From UBA7803 sp040219935 (lineage in GTDB: Bacteria > Pseudomonadota > Gammaproteobacteria > Pseudomonadales > Azotimanducaceae): a stretch of 64,000 nucleotides of DNA. The translations under genes and the position numbers were made by a program. The notes beneath the pieces were generated by a model, which saw only the letters and a program-made list of their open reading frames with translations, searched no databases and was not told the DNA's origin. How positions within the stretch are numbered: the first letter of the stretch is position 1; every line of letters starts with the position of its first letter. Positions 50,921 through 59,347 of this stretch are shown piece after piece. Location: assembly GCA_040219935.1 (NCBI GenBank), contig JAVJUA010000048.1:186001-250000 (forward strand). The letters run 5' to 3'.

Positions 50921-51310
50921 ATGGCTCGCGTGACCCTGATCCTGGTGGCCGCGTTTCTGGCGGCCAATGGGGCGTTCATGCTCACGACCCCGATGACCTG
51001 GTACTACAGCATCGACAGCGTCCCCCTCACCGGCCCGCTGAACACGCACTTCGTGCGCGACATCGGCTGTGCCTACCTGGCGGCGGCCACCGGTGTGCTG
51101 CTGGGTGCGCTGCGCCCCGATTGGCTGCTGCCCGGCTGCATCACGGCGCTGGTGTTCGTCGGCGGCCATGCCCTGGTGCACGCTGCGGAGGCCGCGCTCG
51201 GTGAAGCGGGCGGGCTGGGTCTGATCGACCTGCTGGGCATCTATGGGCCGCCGCTGCTGCTGGTGGCGCTGCTGACGGCCCGGCCGCGTCCGGCGCCGGC
51301 GGGAGGGTGA
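50921..51310 (+). CDS. Four-helix membrane protein of unknown function
   Basis: A 129-residue protein with four hydrophobic segments and a periplasmic-loop motif 'PLNTHFVRDIGCAYLAAATG' between helices 1 and 2. No family name can be given with confidence, though it resembles small DoxX- or DUF4345-like proteins in outline. It is the first gene after the ECF41 promoter and lies 4 bases before the CMD-family gene, so it belongs to the ECF41 regulon. Confidence 0.75.
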   Translation: MARVTLILVAAFLAANGAFMLTTPMTWYYSIDSVPLTGPLNTHFVRDIGCAYLAAATGVLLGALRPDWLLPGCITALVFVGGHALVHAAEAALGEAGGLGLIDLLGIYGPPLLLVALLTARPRPAPAGG

Positions 51311-51314
51311 GGCC

Positions 51315-51854
51315 ATGGTGCGACGATGGCTGCATCGCATGGTCCGCGGCTTCGAGCGCCGCTTCGACTATGACGCCGCTTACATGCACGAGCTGATCTC
51401 CGCCTCGCCGGCCGCCATGCTGAAGCTGTCTCTTGTGCAGCCCATGAACCAGCATTGTCGTGGCGTCTCGAGAACCGCCTGGCACGCCGCCCGGATCACG
51501 GCTGCCCGGCATGAAGACTGCGGCCCGTGCACGCAGCTCGTGCTGGACATGGCCCTGGCCGATGGCATGCCGGCAGCCGAGCTGCGGGCGCTGGTGGCCC
51601 GTGACTTCGCCGCCATGTCTGCGGACTGCGCGCTGGGCGTTCGGCTCGCGGACGCGGTGGCCGCGAACGAGCCCGCGGACGCTCTGCGCGCCGAGATCGT
51701 GTCGCGCTTCGGGCAGGACGGACTGATCTCGCTGGCGTTTGCCATTGCCGGGGCGCGCATCTTCCCCACCCTGAAGCGGGCGCTGGGTCATGCCCGGGCC
51801 TGCGAGCGGCTGCGCGTCGACGGTGATGCCATGAGCGCGGTGCGGCCGGCTTGA
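51315..51854 (+). CDS. Carboxymuconolactone decarboxylase/AhpD-like protein of the ECF41 operon
   Basis: A 179-residue helical protein with an AhpD-type 'RHEDCGPCTQLVLDMAL' (Cys69, Cys72), consistent with thiol-dependent peroxidase or related chemistry. CMD-family genes are one of the three gene types (carboxymuconolactone decarboxylase, oxidoreductase, epimerase) that typically accompany ECF41 sigma genes. Here it directly precedes one, overlapping it at TTGA. Its role in that system is unknown. Confidence 0.83.
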   Translation: MVRRWLHRMVRGFERRFDYDAAYMHELISASPAAMLKLSLVQPMNQHCRGVSRTAWHAARITAARHEDCGPCTQLVLDMALADGMPAAELRALVARDFAAMSADCALGVRLADAVAANEPADALRAEIVSRFGQDGLISLAFAIAGARIFPTLKRALGHARACERLRVDGDAMSAVRPA

Positions 51855-52786
51855 GCGACGGCGTCGATCATGCCGCAGCGGCCGAGTTCGAGCGCCACAG
51901 GCCGCGCCTGCTGGGGCTCGGCTACCGCATGCTCGGGTCCCTCGCGGAAGCGGAGGACGTGGTGCAGGAGGCGTACCTGCGCTGGCACCGCACCCCGCAG
52001 GCCGAGGTCCGGGATCCGCTGGCCTGGCTCATCGCCGCGGTGACCCGCCTGGCCATCGACGAGCTGCGACGCCAGCGCGTGCGTCGGCAGAGCTACGTCG
52101 GCCCGTGGCTGCCGGAACCCTGGGTGATGCCGGATGAGCTCACCCCCGGCGAGGCCGAGCAGCAGCTCGATCTGGCGGATGATCTGTCGGTGGCGTTCCT
52201 GTTGCTGCTGGAGCGCCTGGCGCCCGAGGAACGGGCCGCGCTGCTGCTGCACGACGTGTTCGAGGCGGGCTATCCCGACATCGCCGCCACCCTCGGCAAG
52301 TCGCCGGCCGCCGTTCGGCAGCTCGTGTCGCGGGCGCGGCGCCGGGTGTCTGCAGAGCGCCAGCGCTACCCGGTGTCCGCCGACGCGCGGCGGGATCTGG
52401 TGCGGCGATTTCAGCAGGCGCTGGCGGCCCGCGACGACGCGGAGCTGCTGAAGCTGTTCGCAGAGGACGCGGAGCTGCTGTCCGACGGTGGCGGCAAAGC
52501 TGCGGCCGCGCTCAGGCCCATACGCGGCGCTGCCAAGATCGTGCGCTTCTTTCTCGGCGTCAGCCGCGGCTACGACCTGGCCACGGTTGCGCTGCACGAC
52601 TGCCTGATCAATGGTGCCCCCGGCTTCGTCGCCCGCGATGGCGACGGCACGCTGCTCGGCACGTTCGCCTTCGAGAGCAGCGGCGGCCAGGTTCGTCAGG
52701 TGTACGTGGTGCGCAATCCCGACAAGCTGGGTCGTCTCGGCGTGTCCGGTCAGCCGATGGCGAGCGCCGGCAGCACCACGGCGTAG
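51851..52786 (+). CDS. ECF sigma factor, group ECF41 (SigJ-like)
   Basis: A 311-residue sigma factor. Region 2 is at about 10-75 ('GYRMLGSLAEAEDVVQEAYL') and region 4 at 145-200 ('DIAATLGKSPAAVRQLVSRA'). A C-terminal SnoaL-like extension from about 205 replaces an anti-sigma gene. The three ECF41 hallmarks are present: 'WLPEP' (86-90) in the linker, 'DGGGK' (about 212-216) and 'NPDKL' (289-293). The extension both inhibits and supports activity in the studied examples. TTG start overlaps the CMD stop. Its end overlaps the convergent symporter gene by 37 bases. Confidence 0.92.
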   Translation: MSDGVDHAAAAEFERHRPRLLGLGYRMLGSLAEAEDVVQEAYLRWHRTPQAEVRDPLAWLIAAVTRLAIDELRRQRVRRQSYVGPWLPEPWVMPDELTPGEAEQQLDLADDLSVAFLLLLERLAPEERAALLLHDVFEAGYPDIAATLGKSPAAVRQLVSRARRRVSAERQRYPVSADARRDLVRRFQQALAARDDAELLKLFAEDAELLSDGGGKAAAALRPIRGAAKIVRFFLGVSRGYDLATVALHDCLINGAPGFVARDGDGTLLGTFAFESSGGQVRQVYVVRNPDKLGRLGVSGQPMASAGSTTA

Positions 52787-54285
52787 AGCACGGACGTGAT
52801 CACCACCACGCCGATCAGGTTGAGCCAGATGCCGGCCTTGGCCATCTGCGGGATGGTCACGTAGCCCGAGCCGAAGACGATGGCGTTGGGCGGCGTCGCC
52901 ACCGGCATCATGAAGGCGCAGCTCGCTGCCACCGCCGCTGGTATCACCAGCATCTCCGGCGCGACCGCCAGACCCGAGGCGACCCCGGCCAGCACCGGCA
53001 CCAGGGTGGCGGTGGTGGCCGTGTTGCTGGTCAGCTCGGTGAGGAAGATCACGCCGGTGGTTACCGCCACCACCAGCACGATGACCGGATAGTCCGCCAG
53101 CACCGTGGCCTGGGCGCCGATGAACTCGGCTACGCCGTTGGCCTGCACCGCGGCGGCCAGGCTGAGCCCGCCGCCGAACAGGATGAGGATGCCCCACGGC
53201 AGCTTCACCGCCGTGTCCCAGGTCATCACGAACGTGGGCGAGTCGGAACCGCGGGCCGGCGGCGCCGGAATCACGAACAGCACCAGCGCCGCGAGCACGG
53301 CGATGCCCGCGTCCGAGAGCCCGGCCAGGGGGCGCCAGCCGTCCATCTCCAGGCCGGCCAGCATGGGTCGGCAGATCCACAGCGTGGCCGTGCTCAGGAA
53401 CACGATCAGGGTCGCCCACTCGCCGCGATGCATGGGTCCCAGCCGGGCTGCTTCGCGGGCGAACAGCGCCTGGCCGCCGGCCACCTCGCGAATGCGGATC
53501 GGATATAGCACCCAGGTGATCAGCACCCAGGCCAGGGGCAGGAACACCAGCGCCACCGGCCCGCCGATCAGGAGCCAGTCGGCGAAGCCGATGTCGCGCT
53601 GGTACTCCTGGGCCAGGAACTGCGCGACGATGCCGTTGGGCGGCGAGCCGATCAGGGTGGCGATGCCGCCGATGGAGGCGGCGTAGGCGATGCCGAGCAT
53701 CAGCGAGAGCGCGAAGTTCCGCCCCGGCACGCCGTGCTCGGGCAGGCCGTCGGTCTCGAGGGAGTGGCCGGCCTCCTCTTCCAGCACCAGGGCGATGACG
53801 CTCAAGCCGATGGGCAGCATCATGGCCGCGGTCGCCGTGTTCGACACCCACATGCTCAGTGCCGCGGTCACCACCATGAAGCCGCCGATGACGTTGGCCG
53901 GCTTCGAGCCCACCACCTTGAGGGTGAGCAGGGCGATGCGCCGGTCCAGGCCCCAGCGCTGCATGGACAGCGCCAGCACGAAGCCGCCGAGGAACAGGAA
54001 GATCAGATCAGACGCGTACGGCGCCGTGGTGGCGCTGATGGGCAGAATCCCGAGCAGCGGGAACACGGCGATGGGCAGCAGCGCCGTGGCGGAGACGTCG
54101 ACGGCCTCGGTGAGCCACCAGGTGGCCATCCACGCCATCACCGCCAGCGTGGCGCGGCCGGCATCCGGCAGCGCCACGGCGGCGCCATCCATGCCGGCGT
54201 AGGTGCCGGGCAGCAGCAGGTAGACGACGGCCGCCAGCGCGGGGCCGGCGGCCAGGCCCGCGCGCTTCACGGCGCGGGCGTTCAA
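52750..54285 (-). CDS. SLC13/DASS family sodium:anion symporter
   Basis: A 511-residue transporter with about 11-12 hydrophobic segments. It has the family's paired Ser-Asn-Thr motifs 'MWVSNTATAAMMLPIG' and 'ELTSNTATTATLVPVL', and 'VATPPNAIVFGSG' near the end, which bind Na+ and carboxylate. Substrates in the family are dicarboxylates, citrate or sulfate. The likely start is TTG at 54285, overlapping the upstream stop (TTGA); GTG at 54270 is an alternative. Confidence 0.88.
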   Translation of the reverse strand: MNARAVKRAGLAAGPALAAVVYLLLPGTYAGMDGAAVALPDAGRATLAVMAWMATWWLTEAVDVSATALLPIAVFPLLGILPISATTAPYASDLIFLFLGGFVLALSMQRWGLDRRIALLTLKVVGSKPANVIGGFMVVTAALSMWVSNTATAAMMLPIGLSVIALVLEEEAGHSLETDGLPEHGVPGRNFALSLMLGIAYAASIGGIATLIGSPPNGIVAQFLAQEYQRDIGFADWLLIGGPVALVFLPLAWVLITWVLYPIRIREVAGGQALFAREAARLGPMHRGEWATLIVFLSTATLWICRPMLAGLEMDGWRPLAGLSDAGIAVLAALVLFVIPAPPARGSDSPTFVMTWDTAVKLPWGILILFGGGLSLAAAVQANGVAEFIGAQATVLADYPVIVLVVAVTTGVIFLTELTSNTATTATLVPVLAGVASGLAVAPEMLVIPAAVAASCAFMMPVATPPNAIVFGSGYVTIPQMAKAGIWLNLIGVVVITSVLYAVVLPALAIG

Positions 54286-55568
54286 TCGACGATGGCCTGA
54301 TAGGTGAGCACCTGGAAGTCCTGACGGATGTTGATGTGGGTGTAGGGCCGCACCTGAGTCATCACCACGGCGACCAGCTCCTGCTCCGGGTCGAGCCACG
54401 ACAGCGTGCAGTAGGCGCCGCCCCAGTAGGCGGCACCCAGGGACAGGGGGGTGGCCGCTGCGCCCCGATCGGTCACCACGCCGTAGCCGAGCCCGAAGCC
54501 CATGCCCGGGCCGGCCAGCCACAGCGGCAGCTCGCCGGTGTGATTCTCGAGCATCAGGCTGACGGTGGCCGGCGCCAGCAGGCGCACGCCGCCCAGCTCG
54601 CCGCCGTTCAGCATCATCTGCTGGAACCGCAGATAGTCGCGGGTGGTGGACGCCAGCCCGCCGGCGCCGCGGAACAGGGTCTTCGGCCCGGTGACCCAGC
54701 GGCTGGCCGCCCCGGCGGCATCTTCGAGGACAATGCGCTGGTCGTCGCCCGGCTTGTACTGGGCCGCCAGGCGCGGCGCCTTGGCCTCGTCGAGGTAGAA
54801 GTGGGTGTCGCGCATGCCCAGCGGCTCGAAGATCTCTTCGGCGAAGAAGACGTCCAGCGCCTTTCCGGACAAGACCTCCACCAGCCTGCCGACCACGTCG
54901 GTGGCGCCCGAGTACTGCCACTCGGTGCCGGGGTGGTAGTTCAGCGGCAGCGACGCGAGCCGGGCGATGTACGACTCGAGATCGTCCTCGGGACGGGCCT
55001 CCATAACCGACCGGTAGTGGGCGGTGTTGCCGATATAGTTGTTGGCGAGGCCGGCGGTGTGGGTCAGCAGGTCGCGCACCTGCATCGGCCGCGCCGTTGG
55101 CACCAGCTCGCCGGTGGCGCCGCTCGAGTCGGCCGTGGTGGACACCTGCATGTCGGCGAATTCCGGCAGGTAGGCGCTCACCGGGTCACGTAGCTGAAAC
55201 AGGCCGCGCTCCCACAGCATCATCAGCGCCACCGACGTGATCGGCTTGGTCATGGAGGCGATGCGGAAGATGGTGTCTTCCCGCATCGGCACGCCGGCTT
55301 CGGCATCCATGCTGCCGCGCACCTCGAAGTGCACCAGCTTGCCGCGGCGCATGATGGCGGTGATGGTGCCGGGCACCAGGCCGGCATCGATGTAGCGCTG
55401 CATGGCGGGGCCGATGCGGTCGAGGCGCTGGCTGGACATGCCCACCGACTCGGGGCGGGCGGAGGCCAGGACGCGGGCGTCCGAGGGCGCTGCGGCCGCT
55501 TCGAAGCCGATCAGCAGCAGCGCGGGCAGCACGGCCAGACGGCATGCATGACGAAACGAGATGGTCAT
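54282..55568 (-). CDS. Secreted serine hydrolase (class C beta-lactamase-like)
   Basis: A 428-residue protein with a signal peptide ('RLAVLPALLLIGFEAAAAPS') and a beta-lactamase/transpeptidase fold. The S-x-x-K motif is 'SMTK' (105-108), and the second motif is Tyr in 'WQYSGATDVVGRL'. Such proteins are usually esterases or D-aminopeptidases rather than true beta-lactamases. It is followed by an anion symporter on the same transcript, which might import an acid released by the hydrolase; this is inference. Confidence 0.85.
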   Translation of the reverse strand: MTISFRHACRLAVLPALLLIGFEAAAAPSDARVLASARPESVGMSSQRLDRIGPAMQRYIDAGLVPGTITAIMRRGKLVHFEVRGSMDAEAGVPMREDTIFRIASMTKPITSVALMMLWERGLFQLRDPVSAYLPEFADMQVSTTADSSGATGELVPTARPMQVRDLLTHTAGLANNYIGNTAHYRSVMEARPEDDLESYIARLASLPLNYHPGTEWQYSGATDVVGRLVEVLSGKALDVFFAEEIFEPLGMRDTHFYLDEAKAPRLAAQYKPGDDQRIVLEDAAGAASRWVTGPKTLFRGAGGLASTTRDYLRFQQMMLNGGELGGVRLLAPATVSLMLENHTGELPLWLAGPGMGFGLGYGVVTDRGAAATPLSLGAAYWGGAYCTLSWLDPEQELVAVVMTQVRPYTHINIRQDFQVLTYQAIVD

Positions 55569-55620
55569 CGTGTTTTCCAGCCTCCCCTGCTGCGGACGAT
55601 GCGAACCCTGGGTCGGCCCC

Positions 55621-56619
55621 CTAGGGCGCCGCGGCCTTGCCTCGCGCGGCAGCCGTGCTTCGCGCGGTAGGCCGGCGCCGGGGCCGGAAGTCGAAGTAGG
55701 TCTTGCGGATCTGCTCGTGGAGCTGGCTGAGCCGCACCTGACACTGATCCAGGTAGTCGGACAGGGCTTCGCTGCTCATGGCGCGCACGTCGGTCTGCGC
55801 CACCTCGCGGCGGATGCGGTTGACCGCGGTCAGCGGCTTCTCGTTGCGCGGCAGCGATCGCAGGTTGTTGCGTACCGAGTTGAGGCCGTAGGCGAGCGAC
55901 CGGGGCAGCCTCGGGTCCTTCATCAGGAATTCGATCACCGGGCCCTGGGTGATGGGCTCGGCGACGCTGGTGTTGTAACTCTGCAGCGCATACACGGAGC
56001 GCAGCACGCTGCGCCACTGGATGTCGGCGAACGGCTCCAGGTCGGCGGCTGATGCCCAGAACGTTCCCGTGCCGACGTCGATCAGCCGCGTGGTCATGTC
56101 GGCGCGCTCGATGAACTGGCCGATGCGCAGAAAGTTCCAATGGGCGTCGTGCAGCATGTTGGCGGACATGTAGCCGTCAACCTGCTGGATGTACTCCGTG
56201 ATCGTGGTGAGGCCAGACACCCGCCGGGTGCGGGACAGCGGCTCTGCCAGCTTCTCGCGGGCGAACAGGTAGGCGGCGTTGACGAACTCGAACGCAGACC
56301 GGGGAATGATGCCGCGCAGCGTCCGCGCGTTCTCCCGGGCCCACGACAGGCTGTTGATCAGCGAGCCGGCGTTGCGCTGGTCGTTGATCAGAAAGCGGCA
56401 GACGTTGCGCTCGCTGCTGTCTTCGAACTGCGAGTCGTACAGCGGCGCGCTGCCGGTGATCGCCACCAGCGGACGCCACCCGAGCGGCATGCGCTTGGGG
56501 AGGTCGATCAGCAGGTTGGCGTGCACAGACACCAGCCGCGCCGACGTTTCGGCTCGCTCGAGATAGCGGCCCAGCCAGTAGCTGCGCTCGGCGGTGCTGG
56601 ACAGGGTATGTGCTGTCAT
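55621..56619 (-). CDS. Alpha-E domain protein (DUF403)
   Basis: A 332-residue all-helical protein, 'SSTAERSYWLGRYLERAETS' and 'HDAHWNFLRIGQFIERADMT' being the paired alpha-E repeats. Genes of this family occur next to circularly permuted ATP-grasp proteins in predicted peptide-modification operons. Here its ATG overlaps that gene's stop by 4 bases, so the two are one unit. The C-terminus is Arg/Ala-rich. No biochemical function is established. Confidence 0.88.
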   Translation of the reverse strand: MTAHTLSSTAERSYWLGRYLERAETSARLVSVHANLLIDLPKRMPLGWRPLVAITGSAPLYDSQFEDSSERNVCRFLINDQRNAGSLINSLSWARENARTLRGIIPRSAFEFVNAAYLFAREKLAEPLSRTRRVSGLTTITEYIQQVDGYMSANMLHDAHWNFLRIGQFIERADMTTRLIDVGTGTFWASAADLEPFADIQWRSVLRSVYALQSYNTSVAEPITQGPVIEFLMKDPRLPRSLAYGLNSVRNNLRSLPRNEKPLTAVNRIRREVAQTDVRAMSSEALSDYLDQCQVRLSQLHEQIRKTYFDFRPRRRPTARSTAAARGKAAAP

Positions 56620-58061
56620 TCCAGGTCCACCACCCAGGTGTCCTTGCTGCCGCCGCCCTGGGAGGAGTTGACCACGGTGGATCCCTTGCGCATCGCCACC
56701 CGGGTCAGCCCGCCGGTGGTGACGTAGGTCTTCTTGCCGGAGAGGATGAACGGCCGCAGGTCGAGGTGGCGCGGCTCGGCATGGCTGTTTACCAGGGTCG
56801 GCGCGGTGGACAGCAGCAGCATCGGCTGGGCCATGTAGTTGCGAGGGTTGGCCAGGATCTGCCGGGCGAACTTGTCACGCTCCTGACGGGTGGCCTTGGG
56901 GCCGATCAGCATGCCGTAGCCGCCGGACTCGTTGGCCGGCTTCACCACCAGCTTGTCCAGGTTCTCGATGACGTAGTCCCGCTGCTCCTTGTCGACGCAA
57001 CGATAGGAGGGGACGTTGGGCAGCAGCGGCTCCTCGTTGAGGTAGTAGCGGATGATGTCCGGCACGTAGGTGTAGATCACCTTGTCGTCGGCGACCCCGC
57101 ACCCGGGCGCGTTGGCCAGCGCCACGTTGCCGGCGCGCCAGGCCCGCATCAGGCCCGGCACGCCGAGCTTGGAGTCGGCGTTGAACACCTCCGGGTCGAC
57201 GAACAGGTCGTCGATGCGCCGGTAGATGACGTCCACCTGGATCAGCCCCTCGATGGTGCGCATGTAGACCGTGTCGTCCCGCCCGACCACCAGGTCGGAA
57301 CCCTGCACAAGCTGCGCCGACATGGCGTTGGCCAGGTAGGCATGCTCGAAGTAGGCAGAGTTGTAGATGCCGGGCGTCAGCACCGCGATCTGCGGCGATT
57401 TGCGGTCGGTGAGCGAGCGCAGGCATTCGGCGAGCTGATTCGGATAGTCGTCCACCGGGTGAATGACGTACTCCTCGAACAGCTCCGGAAACACGCGCTT
57501 CATGACCTCGCGGTTCTCGAGCATGTAGGAGACGCCGGAGGGCACCCGCAGGTTGTCCTCGAGCACGTACATCCGGCCATCGGCATCACGCACCAGGTCG
57601 GTGCCGCAGACGTGAGACCAGACACGGTGCGGCGGGCTGGCGCCGACGCACTCACGGCGGAACTCGCGCGACTTCTCGATGTACTCGCGCGGCAGCACGC
57701 CGTCGTCGAGGATGCGCTGGTCGTGGTAGACGTCGTCGATGAAGCGGTTGAGCGCATCTACCCGCTGCTTGAGCCCCGCGGTGACCACGTCCCACTCACG
57801 CTTCATGATCAGCCGCGGAATGATGTCGAACGGCCATTCCCGGTCAATGGAGCCGCTGCCCTCGCCGGTATAGACGGTGAAGGTGATGCCCATGGCGCGG
57901 ATGGCCAGCTCGGCTGCGGTCTTGCGCTCGCCGATCTCCTCGTTGGAGAGATGACCCAGCACCCGGCAGAGATTGCCGGCGCCGGTTCGGGCGCGCCCCT
58001 TCGGGGTGATGAGCTCGTCCCAGAAACCTTCCGTGCGGTACTCGCTCCAGTCGATGCTCAT
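56616..58061 (-). CDS. Circularly permuted ATP-grasp type 2 protein
   Basis: A 481-residue protein of the former DUF404/DUF407 group, a circularly permuted ATP-grasp predicted to form peptide bonds. It has 'MYVLEDNLRVPSGVSYMLEN', 'YIEKSREFRRECVGA', 'IDDLFVDPEVFNADSKLGVP' and 'DKLVVKPANESGGYGMLIGP', which hold ATP and metal ligands. AAGGA lies 5 bases before the ATG. The usual third and fourth partners, a transglutaminase-like protein and an Anbu-type protease, are not beside it. Confidence 0.88.
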   Translation of the reverse strand: MSIDWSEYRTEGFWDELITPKGRARTGAGNLCRVLGHLSNEEIGERKTAAELAIRAMGITFTVYTGEGSGSIDREWPFDIIPRLIMKREWDVVTAGLKQRVDALNRFIDDVYHDQRILDDGVLPREYIEKSREFRRECVGASPPHRVWSHVCGTDLVRDADGRMYVLEDNLRVPSGVSYMLENREVMKRVFPELFEEYVIHPVDDYPNQLAECLRSLTDRKSPQIAVLTPGIYNSAYFEHAYLANAMSAQLVQGSDLVVGRDDTVYMRTIEGLIQVDVIYRRIDDLFVDPEVFNADSKLGVPGLMRAWRAGNVALANAPGCGVADDKVIYTYVPDIIRYYLNEEPLLPNVPSYRCVDKEQRDYVIENLDKLVVKPANESGGYGMLIGPKATRQERDKFARQILANPRNYMAQPMLLLSTAPTLVNSHAEPRHLDLRPFILSGKKTYVTTGGLTRVAMRKGSTVVNSSQGGGSKDTWVVDLE

Positions 58062-58147
58062 GCAGTCCTTGCCCCCGGAACTTGAGCGAAATTCTCACAA
58101 TTCCCCAATCAGGTCCAGCAACACCGCTCATGGCGCCCCCAGTCGGC

Positions 58148-58153
58148 TAGAAT
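58148..58153 (+). promoter_or_regulatory. Candidate -10 element; possibly leaderless transcript
   Basis: TAGAAT ends 7 bases before the ATG at 58160, so a transcript starting at normal distance would begin at or very near the start codon. No ribosome site is seen between. The -35 region is poor. Confidence 0.35.
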
Positions 58154-58159
58154 CGCGCC

Positions 58160-59347
58160 ATGCTCGAAGGCACCGTACACCCGGACTATGCGGACGTGGC
58201 CGCCGCCCTGATCCGCCAGATCCCGCGCGACCGGCGCTCCGGGTCCGCGGTATGCGTCTATCATCACGGCCGCAGCGTGGTGGATATCTGGGGTGGCTGC
58301 AAGGACGCCGCGGGCAATCCGTGGCGGGCCGACACCACGGCACCCTCGTTCTCAACGGGCAAGGGCGTGCTCGCGACGCTGCTGCACATCCTGGTGGACC
58401 GGGGCATGGCCGACTACGACGATCCGGTGGCCCGGCACTGGCCCGAGTTCGGCTGCCGCGGCAAGCAGGCGATCACCATCCGCCAGGCGCTCTGTCATGA
58501 GGCCGGCCTGTATCGGATCACGGACCTGATCTCGAGCCCGTCGGAGATGCTCGACTGGACGCATATGAAGCGGTTGATCGCGCAGGCGCAGCCCGTGCAC
58601 CAACCGGGTGATGGCCACGGCTATCACGCGCTCACCTACGGCTGGCTGATCGGTGGGCTGATCGAGGAGGTTGCCGGAAAGCCTCTGCAGCGGGTGCTGC
58701 AGGAATTCCTCGTCGACCCGCTGGGCCTCGACGGCATGTTCTTCGGCGTGCCCCACAACGAGCTCTACCGGCGCGCCGAGCTCACCCGTGGCCTGTCGCG
58801 TCCCGAACCGCCGCGGCCGGCGTGGCGACAGACGCTCCATGAGTGGGTCGATGCCGGCCTGGGCGCGCTGGGCGTGGAGCTCGGCGAGTTCCAGTCGGCG
58901 CTGAACCCATTCACCGAGCCCTTCGACTGGAACGCCGAGTCTACGGTCCAGGCCATCATCCCCGCCGCCAACGGCCAGTTCACGGCACGTTCGCTGGCAC
59001 GCACCTACGCCATGCTGGCCGGCGGCGGCGAGCTCGATGGCGTGCGGCTGCTGTCGGAGGATCGGGTCCGCGAGCTCGGCCGGATATTCGGCCGGCGCCG
59101 CGACCGGGTGCTGTTCATTCCCATGCACTGGCGCATGGGCTACCACCGGCTGTTCGCCATCGGCGTCAAGGCGCCCCAGGCGTTCGGCCACTTCGGCTAC
59201 GGCGGCAGCGGTGCCTTCTGCGATCCGGAGCGGCGCCTGGCGGTGGCGCTGACCCTGAACAGCGGCGCCGGCACGCCCATGGGCAACCGCAACATGCCCA
59301 CCATCGCCCGCGCCGCCATTCGCGCCGTGGACCGGCTGCGGGGGTGA
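58160..59347 (+). CDS. Family VIII esterase/beta-lactamase-like serine hydrolase
   Basis: A 395-residue cytosolic protein (no signal peptide) of the EstB/LovD-like class. The nucleophile motif is 'SFSTGKG' with Ser65 and Lys68, and the catalytic Tyr is in 'GYHALTYGWLIGGLIEEVAG'. C-terminal 'AFGHFGYGGSGAFCDPERRL' forms the usual third wall of the site. Most homologues hydrolyse short-chain esters. Its stop overlaps the next gene's GTG by 4 bases, an odd pairing with an outer membrane protein. Confidence 0.87.
   Translation: MLEGTVHPDYADVAAALIRQIPRDRRSGSAVCVYHHGRSVVDIWGGCKDAAGNPWRADTTAPSFSTGKGVLATLLHILVDRGMADYDDPVARHWPEFGCRGKQAITIRQALCHEAGLYRITDLISSPSEMLDWTHMKRLIAQAQPVHQPGDGHGYHALTYGWLIGGLIEEVAGKPLQRVLQEFLVDPLGLDGMFFGVPHNELYRRAELTRGLSRPEPPRPAWRQTLHEWVDAGLGALGVELGEFQSALNPFTEPFDWNAESTVQAIIPAANGQFTARSLARTYAMLAGGGELDGVRLLSEDRVRELGRIFGRRRDRVLFIPMHWRMGYHRLFAIGVKAPQAFGHFGYGGSGAFCDPERRLAVALTLNSGAGTPMGNRNMPTIARAAIRAVDRLRG

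Noticed and set aside
55478..55568. True beta-lactamase resistance gene
   Set aside because: SMTK and YSG motifs are shared by the broad serine hydrolase family; the length and surroundings do not match AmpC and no ampR is adjacent.
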